Shown here piece by piece: positions 9,456-16,816 of a stretch of DNA of 64,000 nt. The DNA is from Fen-183 sp036504335 (GTDB lineage Bacteria; Acidobacteriota; Thermoanaerobaculia; UBA5066): assembly GCA_036504335.1 (NCBI GenBank), contig DASXVJ010000020.1:186001-250000 (forward strand), in the 5' to 3' direction. The notes below the pieces were generated by a model that had not been told where the DNA came from, did no database searches, and saw only the letters and a list, made by a program, of their open reading frames with translations. Position numbers and translations under genes: made by a program. Each line of letters opens with the position of its first letter. The stretch's first letter is position 1.

Positions 9456-10399
9456 TCGAGGAAGCGATAGTCGAAGGCGGCGCCTTCGGCGGCGGCGTCC
9501 ACGTCCGCCCGGAACGAGCGCACGACGAGGTGCGTGTCCGTGGCGGCCTCGGCGAACCCCAGCTCGCCCGCGAGGCGGGCGTGGAGCGCGCCGCGGCGGG
9601 GGAGTCGGACCTCGAGGACGCGGGCGCGTCCCGCGACGTCGGCCGCGACGCCCGCGAGGAGATCGGCGAGAGCGCCCCCCTCCGTGCTCTCGGCCTGCAG
9701 GTCCACGAGGAGCGCGCGGTCGCCCACGATGCGCACCGCCGCGAACGCGCGGGCGCGTCCCGTGAAGTCCACGGCGTGGAAGAGCTCGTAGGAAACCCCG
9801 GGGCGGGACAGCAGCCTCCAGCCGAGCGCGGCGGCGGAGCGGTTCGTCCGCCAGCCCGGCGCCGCGTGCAGCGCATCGGCGAGGCGGTCGTGCGCGGCCC
9901 CGAGCGCTTCGGCCCGCACGACGCGCCGGAAGGAGAAGCGCGAGCGCGCAAGCGGCGGGTCGAGGGGGCGCGCGAGCTGGCCCGCGGCCTCGATCGTCTT
10001 GACGCCCAGCAGGCGCTCCTCGGCGCGCCGGGCGCGCTCGTTCGGGAAGCCGAAGTCGAGCGGGATGCCGGCGGCGGCGTTGATCGTCACGTACGCCTTG
10101 CCGACGTCGGAGAACACGTTGCGGTGGCCCAGCCGCCGCGCGTCCGGGTGCGTCATGACGTCGCCGGTCGCGGCGCCGGGGACGTCGCGGCCCGCGCCGC
10201 GGTACCGGGTGCCGATCGCTCCGAAGAACCCCACGGCGCGCCCGTCCTCGAGCGCGACGACCGACGTCGCGCGGTGCGGGTTCGCGTCGTACTTCCACGC
10301 CCATTCGGCGGCGCTCGGGGGCGCGCCGAACGCGGCTTCGGCCAGGGCGAGGAGAAGCGGCCGGTCGGACGCTTCGGCGGCGCGGATCTCGACGGCCAT
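9440..10399 (-). CDS. GNAT-family N-acetyltransferase
   Basis: The 319-residue protein begins with the typical GNAT opening (MAVEIRAAEASDRPLLLALA). A W-K-Y-D-x-N segment and a central DVMTHPDARRLGHRNVFSDVG region follow, the latter in the place of the acetyl-CoA loop. The protein is about twice the length of a single GNAT domain, so it is probably a two-lobed enzyme with a degenerate second half. Lying between glycosyltransferase genes, it may acetylate an amino sugar or a lipid/sugar intermediate. Substrate is unknown. Only 17 bp separate its ATG from the divergent glycosyltransferase start at 10417. Confidence 0.75.
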   Translation of the reverse strand: MAVEIRAAEASDRPLLLALAEAAFGAPPSAAEWAWKYDANPHRATSVVALEDGRAVGFFGAIGTRYRGAGRDVPGAATGDVMTHPDARRLGHRNVFSDVGKAYVTINAAAGIPLDFGFPNERARRAEERLLGVKTIEAAGQLARPLDPPLARSRFSFRRVVRAEALGAAHDRLADALHAAPGWRTNRSAAALGWRLLSRPGVSYELFHAVDFTGRARAFAAVRIVGDRALLVDLQAESTEGGALADLLAGVAADVAGRARVLEVRLPRRGALHARLAGELGFAEAATDTHLVVRSFRADVDAAAEGAAFDYRFLDHEVF

Positions 10400-10406
10400 C
10401 GGGCTG

Positions 10407-10412
10407 AAAATA
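10407..10412 (-). promoter_or_regulatory. -10-like box between divergent genes
   Basis: On the minus strand TATTTT stands 7 nt before the ATG of the acetyltransferase gene (10399). The same AT island reads GAAAAT on the plus strand, 5 nt before the ATG at 10417. The 17-bp gap has no room for two separate promoters with leaders. Confidence 0.45.
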
Positions 10413-10416
10413 CCCC

Positions 10417-11457
10417 ATGCCCGTGATTTCCGCCGTCCTCGTGAGCTACCGGTCGGGCGCGCTCGCCGCGCGCGCCTTCGAGAGCCTGCGGGAGGACGCG
10501 GCGCGCTCGGGCCTCGCGCTCGAGACGATCGCCGTCGTGAACTCGGACGACGCGGCCGAGGCGCGTGCCCTCGAAGGCGCCGCCGACCGCGTCCTCGTCC
10601 CGGGCCGCAATCTCGGCTACGCGGGCGGCCTGAACGCGGGCGCGCGGGCCGCCTCGGGCGAGATCCTCGTCCTCACGAATCCCGACGTCCTCGTCCGCCC
10701 GGGCGCGCTGGCCGCGCTCTCGGGGGCGGTGCGCGGAGGCCTCGCCGCCGCGGGCCCGGCGCTCTTCCTCGATGAGGGCGAGACGATCCACATGCCTCCT
10801 GCCGAAGAGCCGCATCCGTTCGCCCTCGCGCGCCGGAGGCTCGCCGGGACGCCCGCGGCCTTCCGCCGGGGCCTGCGCCGCGCCGTCCTCGCGGCGGGCG
10901 CGGCCGCGCGCGGGGAGACCCGCGCCGTGGAGGCGCTTTCCGGAGCGCTCGTCGCCGTCTCGCGCGCGACGCTCGCGCGCGTGGGCCCGTTCGACGAGGC
11001 CTACGCGCTCTACTACGAGGAGAACGACTGGCAGCGCCGCCTGCGGGGGATCGGGGGCGCGCTCCTCGGCGTCGGCGGGGCGCGCGTCGTCCACGCCTAC
11101 AACCGCAGCGCGCGCCTCGAGCCGCGCGCCGCGGCGTGGTTCGCCGAGTCCGAGCGCCGGTACTTCACGAAGCACTTCGGCGCGCGCGGCGCGGCCGCGC
11201 TCGACGCGCTGGCGGCGCACGCGCCGCCGCCGCGGCACCTCCCCGCGGGGACGGGCGCGCTCTCCCTCCCGCGCCCGGCGGCCGTCGCCCTGTCGCCGCT
11301 CGCGGACTTCTCCTCGTTCGCGTTCGTGCCGCGCGCGCCGGAGGGCGCGTGGCGCCCGCCGGAGGACGTCCGCGCGGGCTTCGGCGGCGCGCCGTGGTAC
11401 GCGCGCGCGGTCGACCTGGCGACGTTCGAGATCCTCGCTGAGGCCGCGATCAGCTGA
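10417..11457 (+). CDS. GT2-family glycosyltransferase (rhamnosyltransferase-like)
   Basis: The 346-residue protein has the GT-A start PVISAVLVSYRSG, a donor-binding region NLGYAGGLNAGARAASG and the metal-binding LVLTNPDVLV, where the usual DxD is N-P-D as in many rhamnosyl/O-antigen transferases. Further down, VGPFDEAYALYYEENDWQRRL gives the ED-W motif that carries the catalytic base. It is soluble and probably membrane-associated, and extends a surface polysaccharide. It converges on the next gene with a 23-bp gap. Confidence 0.88.
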   Translation: MPVISAVLVSYRSGALAARAFESLREDAARSGLALETIAVVNSDDAAEARALEGAADRVLVPGRNLGYAGGLNAGARAASGEILVLTNPDVLVRPGALAALSGAVRGGLAAAGPALFLDEGETIHMPPAEEPHPFALARRRLAGTPAAFRRGLRRAVLAAGAAARGETRAVEALSGALVAVSRATLARVGPFDEAYALYYEENDWQRRLRGIGGALLGVGGARVVHAYNRSARLEPRAAAWFAESERRYFTKHFGARGAAALDALAAHAPPPRHLPAGTGALSLPRPAAVALSPLADFSSFAFVPRAPEGAWRPPEDVRAGFGGAPWYARAVDLATFEILAEAAIS

Positions 11458-11480
11458 AGAGGGGAAAAGAGGAAGACTTC

Positions 11481-12650
11481 CTAGAAGGTGAAGAGGGCTT
11501 TCAGGTGGCGGCGGAGCGCGTCGAGCACCCGCGGCGCGAGCCGGTTGCCCGCCCCTCTTTCACTCGAAGGAGTCTTCCGCGGCCGCGAAGCGGCCGCCTC
11601 CGGCGTCGTCGCGACCCACGCCCGCGCCGGAGGCGGGGCGGCGCGCAGCTCCTCCGCCGTCCGCCGATACGGCCGGAACCACAGCTCCATCTCCTTCTCC
11701 GGCTCGGCGCCGTCGAGCGCCACCGCTCCCGCGCGGAAACCCGCGAGGACGAGCTCGTTCGCGAGCTCGAGGCGGTCCGCCGTCGCGGGCGCGAGCGGGC
11801 CGGGCGGGACGAGGACGAGAAGGTCGTGCGGGACGGCGGGGCGGTCGTCCGGGAGGATCCATTCGTACGTCGCGACGTCGCGCACGGCGCCGAGGTCGTT
11901 CCGGCGCCCGAACTCCTGGAACTCCTTCTCGTGCACGGCCCGCCAGCGCCCCATGAGGATCTCCATGTTGCGGGCCGTGCGCTCGTTGCCGTCCGTGAAG
12001 CTCCCGCCGTGCCGGTGGTGGATCCAGACGTCGTCCGCGACGACGCAGCGGCGGCCGGCGGCGCGCGCGCGGTAGTGAAGGTCCGTCTCCTCGCAGTAGC
12101 CGCGCCCGAAGATCGTGTCGAAGACGCCGAGCGACGCGATCAGGTCGCGCTTCACGAGGAGACAGAAGCCCACGACCGTGACGGCGTCGGGGTAGCGCGC
12201 CGGGCTCGTCCGCCCGACGCGGCGCGCGAACGAAAAGACGTCCTCGCCCTCGGGCATCTTCACGGAGAGGTTCACGGCGCCGTTCGAGAGCGGCGTCGCG
12301 AGGCCGATCGCGGGGTCTTTTTCGCAGCCCGCGACCATCCGCTCGAGGGCGCCTTCCGTCAGGAGCGTGTCGCTGTTGAGAAGGCAGACCCACGCCGCGT
12401 CCGAGAAAAGGAGCCCCCGGTTCGCCGTCTCGACGAACCCGAGGTTTCGCTCGTTCTCGAGGAGCACGATCCCGTCCTGCGCCCGCAGGAATGCCGTCGT
12501 CGCCTCGTCGCTCGCGTCGTTCACGACGACGACGCGGGCCCACGCGGGCGCGAACCGCTTCACGCTCGCGAGGCACGCGCGCGTCGAGCGCAGCGCGTTG
12601 TAGACCGGGATCACGAGGTCGCAGCGGACCCCGGAAGGGGAGAGCGTCAT
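11481..12650 (-). CDS. GT2-family glycosyltransferase
   Basis: The 389-residue protein has a GT-A domain in residues ~8-260: CDLVIPVYNALRST, NERNLGFVETANRG, the LLNSDTLL metal site and GRGYCEETDLHYRARAAG with the catalytic acidic pair. The last ~130 residues contain PHDLLVLVPPGPLAPATADRLELANEL, an extra region of unknown role. The ATG at 12650 overlaps the stop of the upstream gene (ATGA), so the two minus-strand transferases form one operon. The donor sugar cannot be deduced. Confidence 0.88.
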   Translation of the reverse strand: MTLSPSGVRCDLVIPVYNALRSTRACLASVKRFAPAWARVVVVNDASDEATTAFLRAQDGIVLLENERNLGFVETANRGLLFSDAAWVCLLNSDTLLTEGALERMVAGCEKDPAIGLATPLSNGAVNLSVKMPEGEDVFSFARRVGRTSPARYPDAVTVVGFCLLVKRDLIASLGVFDTIFGRGYCEETDLHYRARAAGRRCVVADDVWIHHRHGGSFTDGNERTARNMEILMGRWRAVHEKEFQEFGRRNDLGAVRDVATYEWILPDDRPAVPHDLLVLVPPGPLAPATADRLELANELVLAGFRAGAVALDGAEPEKEMELWFRPYRRTAEELRAAPPPARAWVATTPEAAASRPRKTPSSERGAGNRLAPRVLDALRRHLKALFTF

Positions 12651-13696
12651 TTGCGGAGCCGCTCCTTCAGCCGCCACCAGGGCGTGAAGAAGCGCCACAC
12701 GCGCGAGCGCTGGATCTCGTCGAGCGTCGCGTCGCGCTTGGCGAGCTCGGCGCGCAGGTGGCTGTTCTGGACGGCGAGGGACTGCTCGCGCGTCGCGGAT
12801 TCCACGCGGAAACGGCTCGCATCGTCGCGGGTGGCGGTGAGCTCGGCGCCGAGCCGCGCGGCGTGCGCCTCGATGCGCGCGTACTCCCCGACGAGGAACT
12901 TCTCGCGGCCGAGCGCGGCGTCGAGGTCTCCCACGACGCCGTCCACGAACGCGACCATCGCCTCGGGTGTCATGGACGCGGCGTGCCTGGCGTAGAGGCG
13001 CCGGCGCGCCTCCTGCGAGGCCGGGGACCCCCACGGCGTCTGTTCCGTGACGTTCGAGCCCGCGCGAACGCGATAGACGGCCGTCACCTCGGGCACGTGG
13101 ACGACGCTCGCGAGGCGCGAGAGGCGGATCAGGAAGTCCCAGTCCTCGAAGATGTCGAACGACGGGTCGAAGCCCCCGGCCGCGTCCGCGAGCGCGCGCT
13201 CGTGGCCGAGCGCGAGGAGCGGGACGTCGTTCTTCAGGAGGATGCGGCCCGCGTCCAGCGGGCGGTCGTACGTCGTGATCGTCGCGCCGTCGTGAAGGGC
13301 GCCGTCCGCGCCGCGTTCCTGGCGCGTCTGCTGGACGGACGTGTGGGCCGCGCGCGCGCCCGCGGCGCGCGCGGCCTCGAGGGCGGCGAGATGGCGGGGC
13401 AGGTAGACGTCGTCGTCGTCGAGGTACGCGATCCAGCCTCCCCGCGCCGCGGCGAGCCCCGCGTTGAGCGCCCGCGTGCGGCCTCCCGGGGCCGGCGGGA
13501 CGACGACGCGCAGCCCCCGGCCGACCGGGGGCGCGAGGAGCGCCTCGGGAAGGGGCCCGCCGTCGTTCACGAGGACCGTTTCGAAGTCCTGGAACGTCTG
13601 CGCGCGCAGGCTCGCGAGCGCCTCGGCGAGGAGGTCGGGGCGGTCCTTCGTGCGCAGGATGACGGACACCCGCGGACTGGGCTGTGCGGCGTCCAC
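12647..13696 (-). CDS. GT2-family glycosyltransferase with C-terminal coiled coil
   Basis: A 349-residue protein with a GT-A domain: RVSVILRTKDRPDLLAEAL, the GGRTRALNAGLAAARGGW donor loop, a fully acidic YLDDDDVYLP metal site and FDIFEDWDFLIRL. Residues ~255-330 form a heptad-like coiled coil, then a basic/aromatic tail (RVWRFFTPWWRLKERLRK) likely to touch the membrane. The same arrangement of coiled coil and SRxWR/F segment is common in surface-glycan transferases. The start is GTG at 13696, with a -10-like box just 6 nt away and no Shine-Dalgarno. Confidence 0.88.
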   Translation of the reverse strand: MDAAQPSPRVSVILRTKDRPDLLAEALASLRAQTFQDFETVLVNDGGPLPEALLAPPVGRGLRVVVPPAPGGRTRALNAGLAAARGGWIAYLDDDDVYLPRHLAALEAARAAGARAAHTSVQQTRQERGADGALHDGATITTYDRPLDAGRILLKNDVPLLALGHERALADAAGGFDPSFDIFEDWDFLIRLSRLASVVHVPEVTAVYRVRAGSNVTEQTPWGSPASQEARRRLYARHAASMTPEAMVAFVDGVVGDLDAALGREKFLVGEYARIEAHAARLGAELTATRDDASRFRVESATREQSLAVQNSHLRAELAKRDATLDEIQRSRVWRFFTPWWRLKERLRK

Positions 13697-13702
13697 GGAG
13701 GG

Positions 13703-13712
13703 AGTTTAAGCT
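13703..13712. promoter_or_regulatory. Symmetric bidirectional -10 element
   Basis: The 22-bp gap between two divergent GTG starts holds overlapping boxes. TAAGCT (13707-13712, plus) is exactly 6 nt before the GTG at 13719. TAAACT (13708-13703, minus) is exactly 6 nt before the GTG at 13696. With the usual -10 to start-site distance, both transcripts would begin at or next to the start codon. Confidence 0.6.
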
Positions 13713-13718
13713 CCCGGG

Positions 13719-14543
13719 GTGACCTCCGACGAGCTTCCGGACGAGCGTGCGCTCGTCCCGTACGAGGCGTCGCGCTTCGACGCGCGCCGCGTCCTCGTCC
13801 TCGCGCCGCATCCGGACGACGAGGTCTTCGGCTGCGGGGGCGCGCTCGCGGACCTCGCGGGGCGCGGCGCGACGATCGACGTCCTCCTCGTGACGGACGG
13901 GGCTGCCGGCGCCTCGGACGAAGCGGGACGCCGTGCGATCGCGGCGCGGCGGGCGGACGAATCGCGCGCGGCGCTCGCCCTCCTCGGCGGAGGCGCCGTG
14001 CACGAGGGCGGCCTGCCCGACCGCGGCCTCGGCGGCCGGGCGAAAGAGCTCGAGAGCCTCGTCGCGCTCTGGCTCGCACAGGCGGCGCCGGACGTCGTCT
14101 TCTGCCCGTCTCCGGTCGAGACACACCCCGACCACCGCGCGGTCGCGTACGCGCTCCTCGCCGTCGCCCGCCGCCCCGCACAGGATCCCGCCGCGGCGGC
14201 GCTCGCGCGCGCCACGGTCGCGTTCTTCGAGGTCTCGCAGCCGTTCCGGCCGAACTTCCTCGTGGACGTCACGCCGGTCCTCGAGCTCAAGCGGAAGGCC
14301 GTCGGCGCCTTCGTCTCGCAGGCGAAGGAGCGCGACTACGCGTCCTTCGTCGACGGGCTGAACGCGTTCCGGACCATGACGCTTCCGCCGGGTTCGGCGG
14401 CGGCCGAGGCTTACGCCGTGTTCCCGGGAGCCCTCCTGGCCGATCCTGCGGGCGTTCTGGGGGCCCTCCTGCCCATGGGCCCGCAGGCCCCTCTGAGGCT
14501 GAGGGAGCGCCTCGGAGTCCTCTTGACGGGACGCCTGCCCTGA
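13719..14543 (+). CDS. PIG-L family (LmbE-like) deacetylase
   Basis: A 274-residue metal-dependent amidohydrolase that removes N-acetyl groups from amino-sugar conjugates. The zinc motif AxHPDDE is present as LAPHPDDEVFGCGG, and the second motif HPDHRAV sits in PVETHPDHRAVAYALL. The enzyme ends with a loop (FVSQAKERDY, FRTMTLP) common in glycan-cluster PIG-L proteins. Its neighbours suggest it deacetylates a sugar in the surface glycan, perhaps with the acetyltransferase at 9440 acting on the freed amine; that pairing is inference. Confidence 0.9.
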   Translation: MTSDELPDERALVPYEASRFDARRVLVLAPHPDDEVFGCGGALADLAGRGATIDVLLVTDGAAGASDEAGRRAIAARRADESRAALALLGGGAVHEGGLPDRGLGGRAKELESLVALWLAQAAPDVVFCPSPVETHPDHRAVAYALLAVARRPAQDPAAAALARATVAFFEVSQPFRPNFLVDVTPVLELKRKAVGAFVSQAKERDYASFVDGLNAFRTMTLPPGSAAAEAYAVFPGALLADPAGVLGALLPMGPQAPLRLRERLGVLLTGRLP

Positions 14544-14558
14544 ACCGGATGACCGACC

Positions 14559-14564
14559 TATGAT
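14559..14564 (+). promoter_or_regulatory. -10 box for the PEGA protein gene
   Basis: TATGAT lies in the gap after the deacetylase gene. A start about 7 nt downstream would give a leader of roughly 108 nt before the ATG at 14679. No clear -35 is seen at 16-18 bp. Confidence 0.4.
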
Positions 14565-14577
14565 GGAGGACGCCAAA

Positions 14578-14623
14578 CCCCTTGCCGGCCCGTCCGGCTG
14601 GGGGGACGCGGACTCGGCAGGGG
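14578..14623 (+). other. Structured leader hairpin upstream of the PEGA gene
   Basis: An outer stem pairs CCCCT-t-GCCG (14578-14587) with CGGC-AGGGG (14615-14623), with one bulged T. An inner GTCC/GGAC stem (14592-14595 with 14604-14607) encloses GGCTGGGG. The structure lies between the putative -10 box and the coding start. I do not recognise it as a known riboswitch. Confidence 0.4.
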
Positions 14624-14678
14624 AGTTGCTTCGGAGGGACTGGAGGCTGCGCCAGGGGGCCTTCCGGGAGTCACGAAA

Positions 14679-16010
14679 ATGGGTCAGAACATCCTTCCCC
14701 GCGCTCTTCGTAGGGCCGGCCTCTTCGGCGCCCTCGCGTTCGCCGGGGCTTCTCTCGTCCTCGCCCCGGCAGCGCTCGCGCAGAGAGGCGGCGGCGGCGA
14801 CGGTGGCAGCCACGGTGGCGGCGGTGGCAGTCGCGGTGGCGGCGGTGGCAGCCAAGGTGGCGGCGGTGGCAGCCAAGGTGGCGGCCACGTAAGCGGCGGC
14901 GGCAGTCGGGGCGTTGGCGGCGGTTCGTACGCCGCGCCTCGCGGCGGTGGCGGCTCGTATTCGGGCGGTGGCCGCAGCGGTGGCTCGTACTCGGGCAGTC
15001 GCGGCGGTAGCTCGTACTCGGGCGGCCGCGCATGGACGACTCACCCATCCGGCACTCACTACTCGGCCAGCGGTGCGCGTTACGCCGGAGGCCATCCGGC
15101 TCCGCCGCGCGGCGGCGGGCACAGTGGCGGCTACTACGGCGGGCACGGCGGTGGCTACTACGGCGGGCACTACGGCGGTTATCGCCCGTACTACCCGTAC
15201 TGGGGCTGGGCGGCCTGGGGTTCGGGCTGGGGCTGGGGCTGGGGCTACGCGCCGTACTGGTCCACGTGGTGGTGGGGCGGCCCATGGGGCGGCACGAGCA
15301 TCTACGTCGCGCCCGCCAGCGTCGACGTCGGCGTGCGCCAGGGCCGGTACGCGGTCGTCAAGACGGACGTCCAGCCCGAAGAGGCGCAGGTCTACCTCGA
15401 CGGCAAGTACATCGGCTCGGCCGACGACTTCGACGGCTATCCCGACTTCCTCTACCTCGGGCCGGGCAAGTACCAGCTCGAGTTCCGCATGCCGAACTAC
15501 ATGACGTACGCGACCGAGCTCGACGTGACGGCCGGCCGGCAGATGAAGATCGAGGAGAAGCTCAAGCTCGAGCCCGGCAAGAGCGCGCTCGACGCGTTCC
15601 CGCCGGAGAGCAAGGGCACGCCGCTCGGGCGCGTGTTCACGAAGGGCGGCAATGCCGCCGCGCCCGCCGCGCCGCGCGGCGACGACGGCTGGAGCGACGG
15701 TAACGCGGCGCCGTCATGGCGCGAAGCCCCGGACGAAGAGCGCACGGACGTGCGCGTCGCGCCGCCGCCTTCGCGTGCGACGAACCGCGGGCGGATCAAG
15801 TTCCGCGTGATGCCGGACGACGCGGCGGTCTACATGGACGACAAGTACCTCGGCGCGGCCGACGACCTCGCCGCGAACGCGCGCGGCATCGTCGCCGAGC
15901 CCGGCACGCACACGATCACCGTCACGCGCCCCGGCTACAAGAGCCGGACCGTGGAGGTCACGGCGCGCGCCGGCTCGCCGGTGGACGTCGTCGTCGAGCT
16001 CGAGAAGTAA
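14679..16010 (+). CDS. Exported Gly/aromatic-rich protein with two PEGA domains
   Basis: The 443-residue product starts with a signal peptide ending at LAQR (about residue 35). Residues ~36-130 are almost pure Gly/Ser and include 21-nt tandem repeats coding GGGGGS plus H, R or Q (14811-14885). Residues ~140-200 alternate Gly with Tyr and Trp (YPYWGWAAWGSGWGWGWGY), an unusually aromatic low-complexity stretch. Two PEGA domains follow, at ~222-300 (VYLDGKYIGSADDF) and ~368-443 (VYMDDKYLGAADDL), both ending in the VTVxRPGYK-type strands. PEGA domains are thought to bind or tether surface layers. A wall- or surface-associated role is inferred. Confidence 0.85.
   Translation: MGQNILPRALRRAGLFGALAFAGASLVLAPAALAQRGGGGDGGSHGGGGGSRGGGGGSQGGGGGSQGGGHVSGGGSRGVGGGSYAAPRGGGGSYSGGGRSGGSYSGSRGGSSYSGGRAWTTHPSGTHYSASGARYAGGHPAPPRGGGHSGGYYGGHGGGYYGGHYGGYRPYYPYWGWAAWGSGWGWGWGYAPYWSTWWWGGPWGGTSIYVAPASVDVGVRQGRYAVVKTDVQPEEAQVYLDGKYIGSADDFDGYPDFLYLGPGKYQLEFRMPNYMTYATELDVTAGRQMKIEEKLKLEPGKSALDAFPPESKGTPLGRVFTKGGNAAAPAAPRGDDGWSDGNAAPSWREAPDEERTDVRVAPPPSRATNRGRIKFRVMPDDAAVYMDDKYLGAADDLAANARGIVAEPGTHTITVTRPGYKSRTVEVTARAGSPVDVVVELEK
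14811..14885 (+). repeat. 21-nt tandem repeat inside the PEGA gene
   Basis: Three full units start at 14811, 14832 and 14853, and a partial one follows. Each encodes one variable residue then GGGGGS (His, Arg, Gln, Gln). The units differ only in the first codon and the last Ser codon. Such repeats readily change copy number by slippage. Confidence 0.85.
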
Positions 16011-16040
16011 CGCCCGCCGCGGACGCGGCGGACGGGAAGA

Positions 16041-16068
16041 GGGCCCGGGAAACCGGGCCCTTTGCTTT
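16041..16068 (+). terminator. Rho-independent terminator
   Basis: An 8-bp stem GGGCCCGG/CCGGGCCC closes a GAAA tetraloop and is followed by TTTGCTTT. The AGGAGG of the next gene starts right after it at 16069, so the terminator is probably leaky or the next gene relies on readthrough. The same hairpin recurs at 21001. Confidence 0.85.
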
Positions 16069-16082
16069 AGGAGGACGAACAG

Positions 16083-16742
16083 ATGAGACGTGCACTCGGA
16101 ACTCTCGCCATGACGTCCGCACTCCTCGTTCTGGTGGCTCCATCCGCCTCAGCGGCCGACGCCACGCCCGCGGCGCCCGTCCGCTTCGGCACTGTCGACA
16201 ACCCATTCCGCCGGGGCCAGTTCGAGACCATGCGGGCGCTCGCCCACTTTCTCGACGGAACAGCCCGGGACGCGGCAGCCGCGGCGAAGACGAAATCGAG
16301 CAACCGATCTTCCAGCGCCCGGAAGTTCTTCGCCTCGCTCGACGACTTCTCACGCAGCGCCACGGCGTTTCACGAGCGGATGGATGGGTACGAGACCCAT
16401 CCCTGGAACGTGTCCGGCGACGTCCTGAGGCTCGACCGGGCCGCGCGGCGCGTGAACGACACGATCCGGCAGAACGCGGCGTGGGCCGGAGTCGCCGACG
16501 AGTGGAACGACGTCGTCGACGCGCTGGGCCGGATGAAGACTGTGCAGGAAGGTTTGGGCGTTCAGGTGCCCCCGGCCCGCAGGCGCCTCCGCGACTACGA
16601 TCGCGACTACGGGCCGTTCCCCGAAGGCCGGGACCAGGGATACGAGCAATATCAACGCAGGCGCGCTCACGGCGGAACCGACGATCCAGACTACCGCTCC
16701 AGCGTGCCAACGCCCGGGACGAACACGCTTCCTCCGCCTTGA
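16083..16742 (+). CDS. Small secreted protein of unknown function
   Basis: The 219-residue protein has a signal peptide (MRRALGTLAMTSALLVLVAPSASAA). The mature part is mostly helical (residues ~55-165), with a repeated pattern of Arg/Asp helices, then a charged, disordered tail rich in Arg, Asp and Tyr (RRLRDYDRDYGPFPEGRDQGYEQYQRR) and Pro. A perfect AGGAGG 8 nt before the ATG fixes the start. I recognise no domain. The layout, with a helical mature region and a disordered tail, suggests an envelope structural or binding protein. Confidence 0.75.
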   Translation: MRRALGTLAMTSALLVLVAPSASAADATPAAPVRFGTVDNPFRRGQFETMRALAHFLDGTARDAAAAAKTKSSNRSSSARKFFASLDDFSRSATAFHERMDGYETHPWNVSGDVLRLDRAARRVNDTIRQNAAWAGVADEWNDVVDALGRMKTVQEGLGVQVPPARRRLRDYDRDYGPFPEGRDQGYEQYQRRRAHGGTDDPDYRSSVPTPGTNTLPPP

Positions 16743-16816
16743 CCTCTCGGGCCGAGCGGTGATCTCATCCTCAAAACCCGAGAATTCAGCCGAGCCTTTT
16801 CCAAGAGGAGCGTGCC

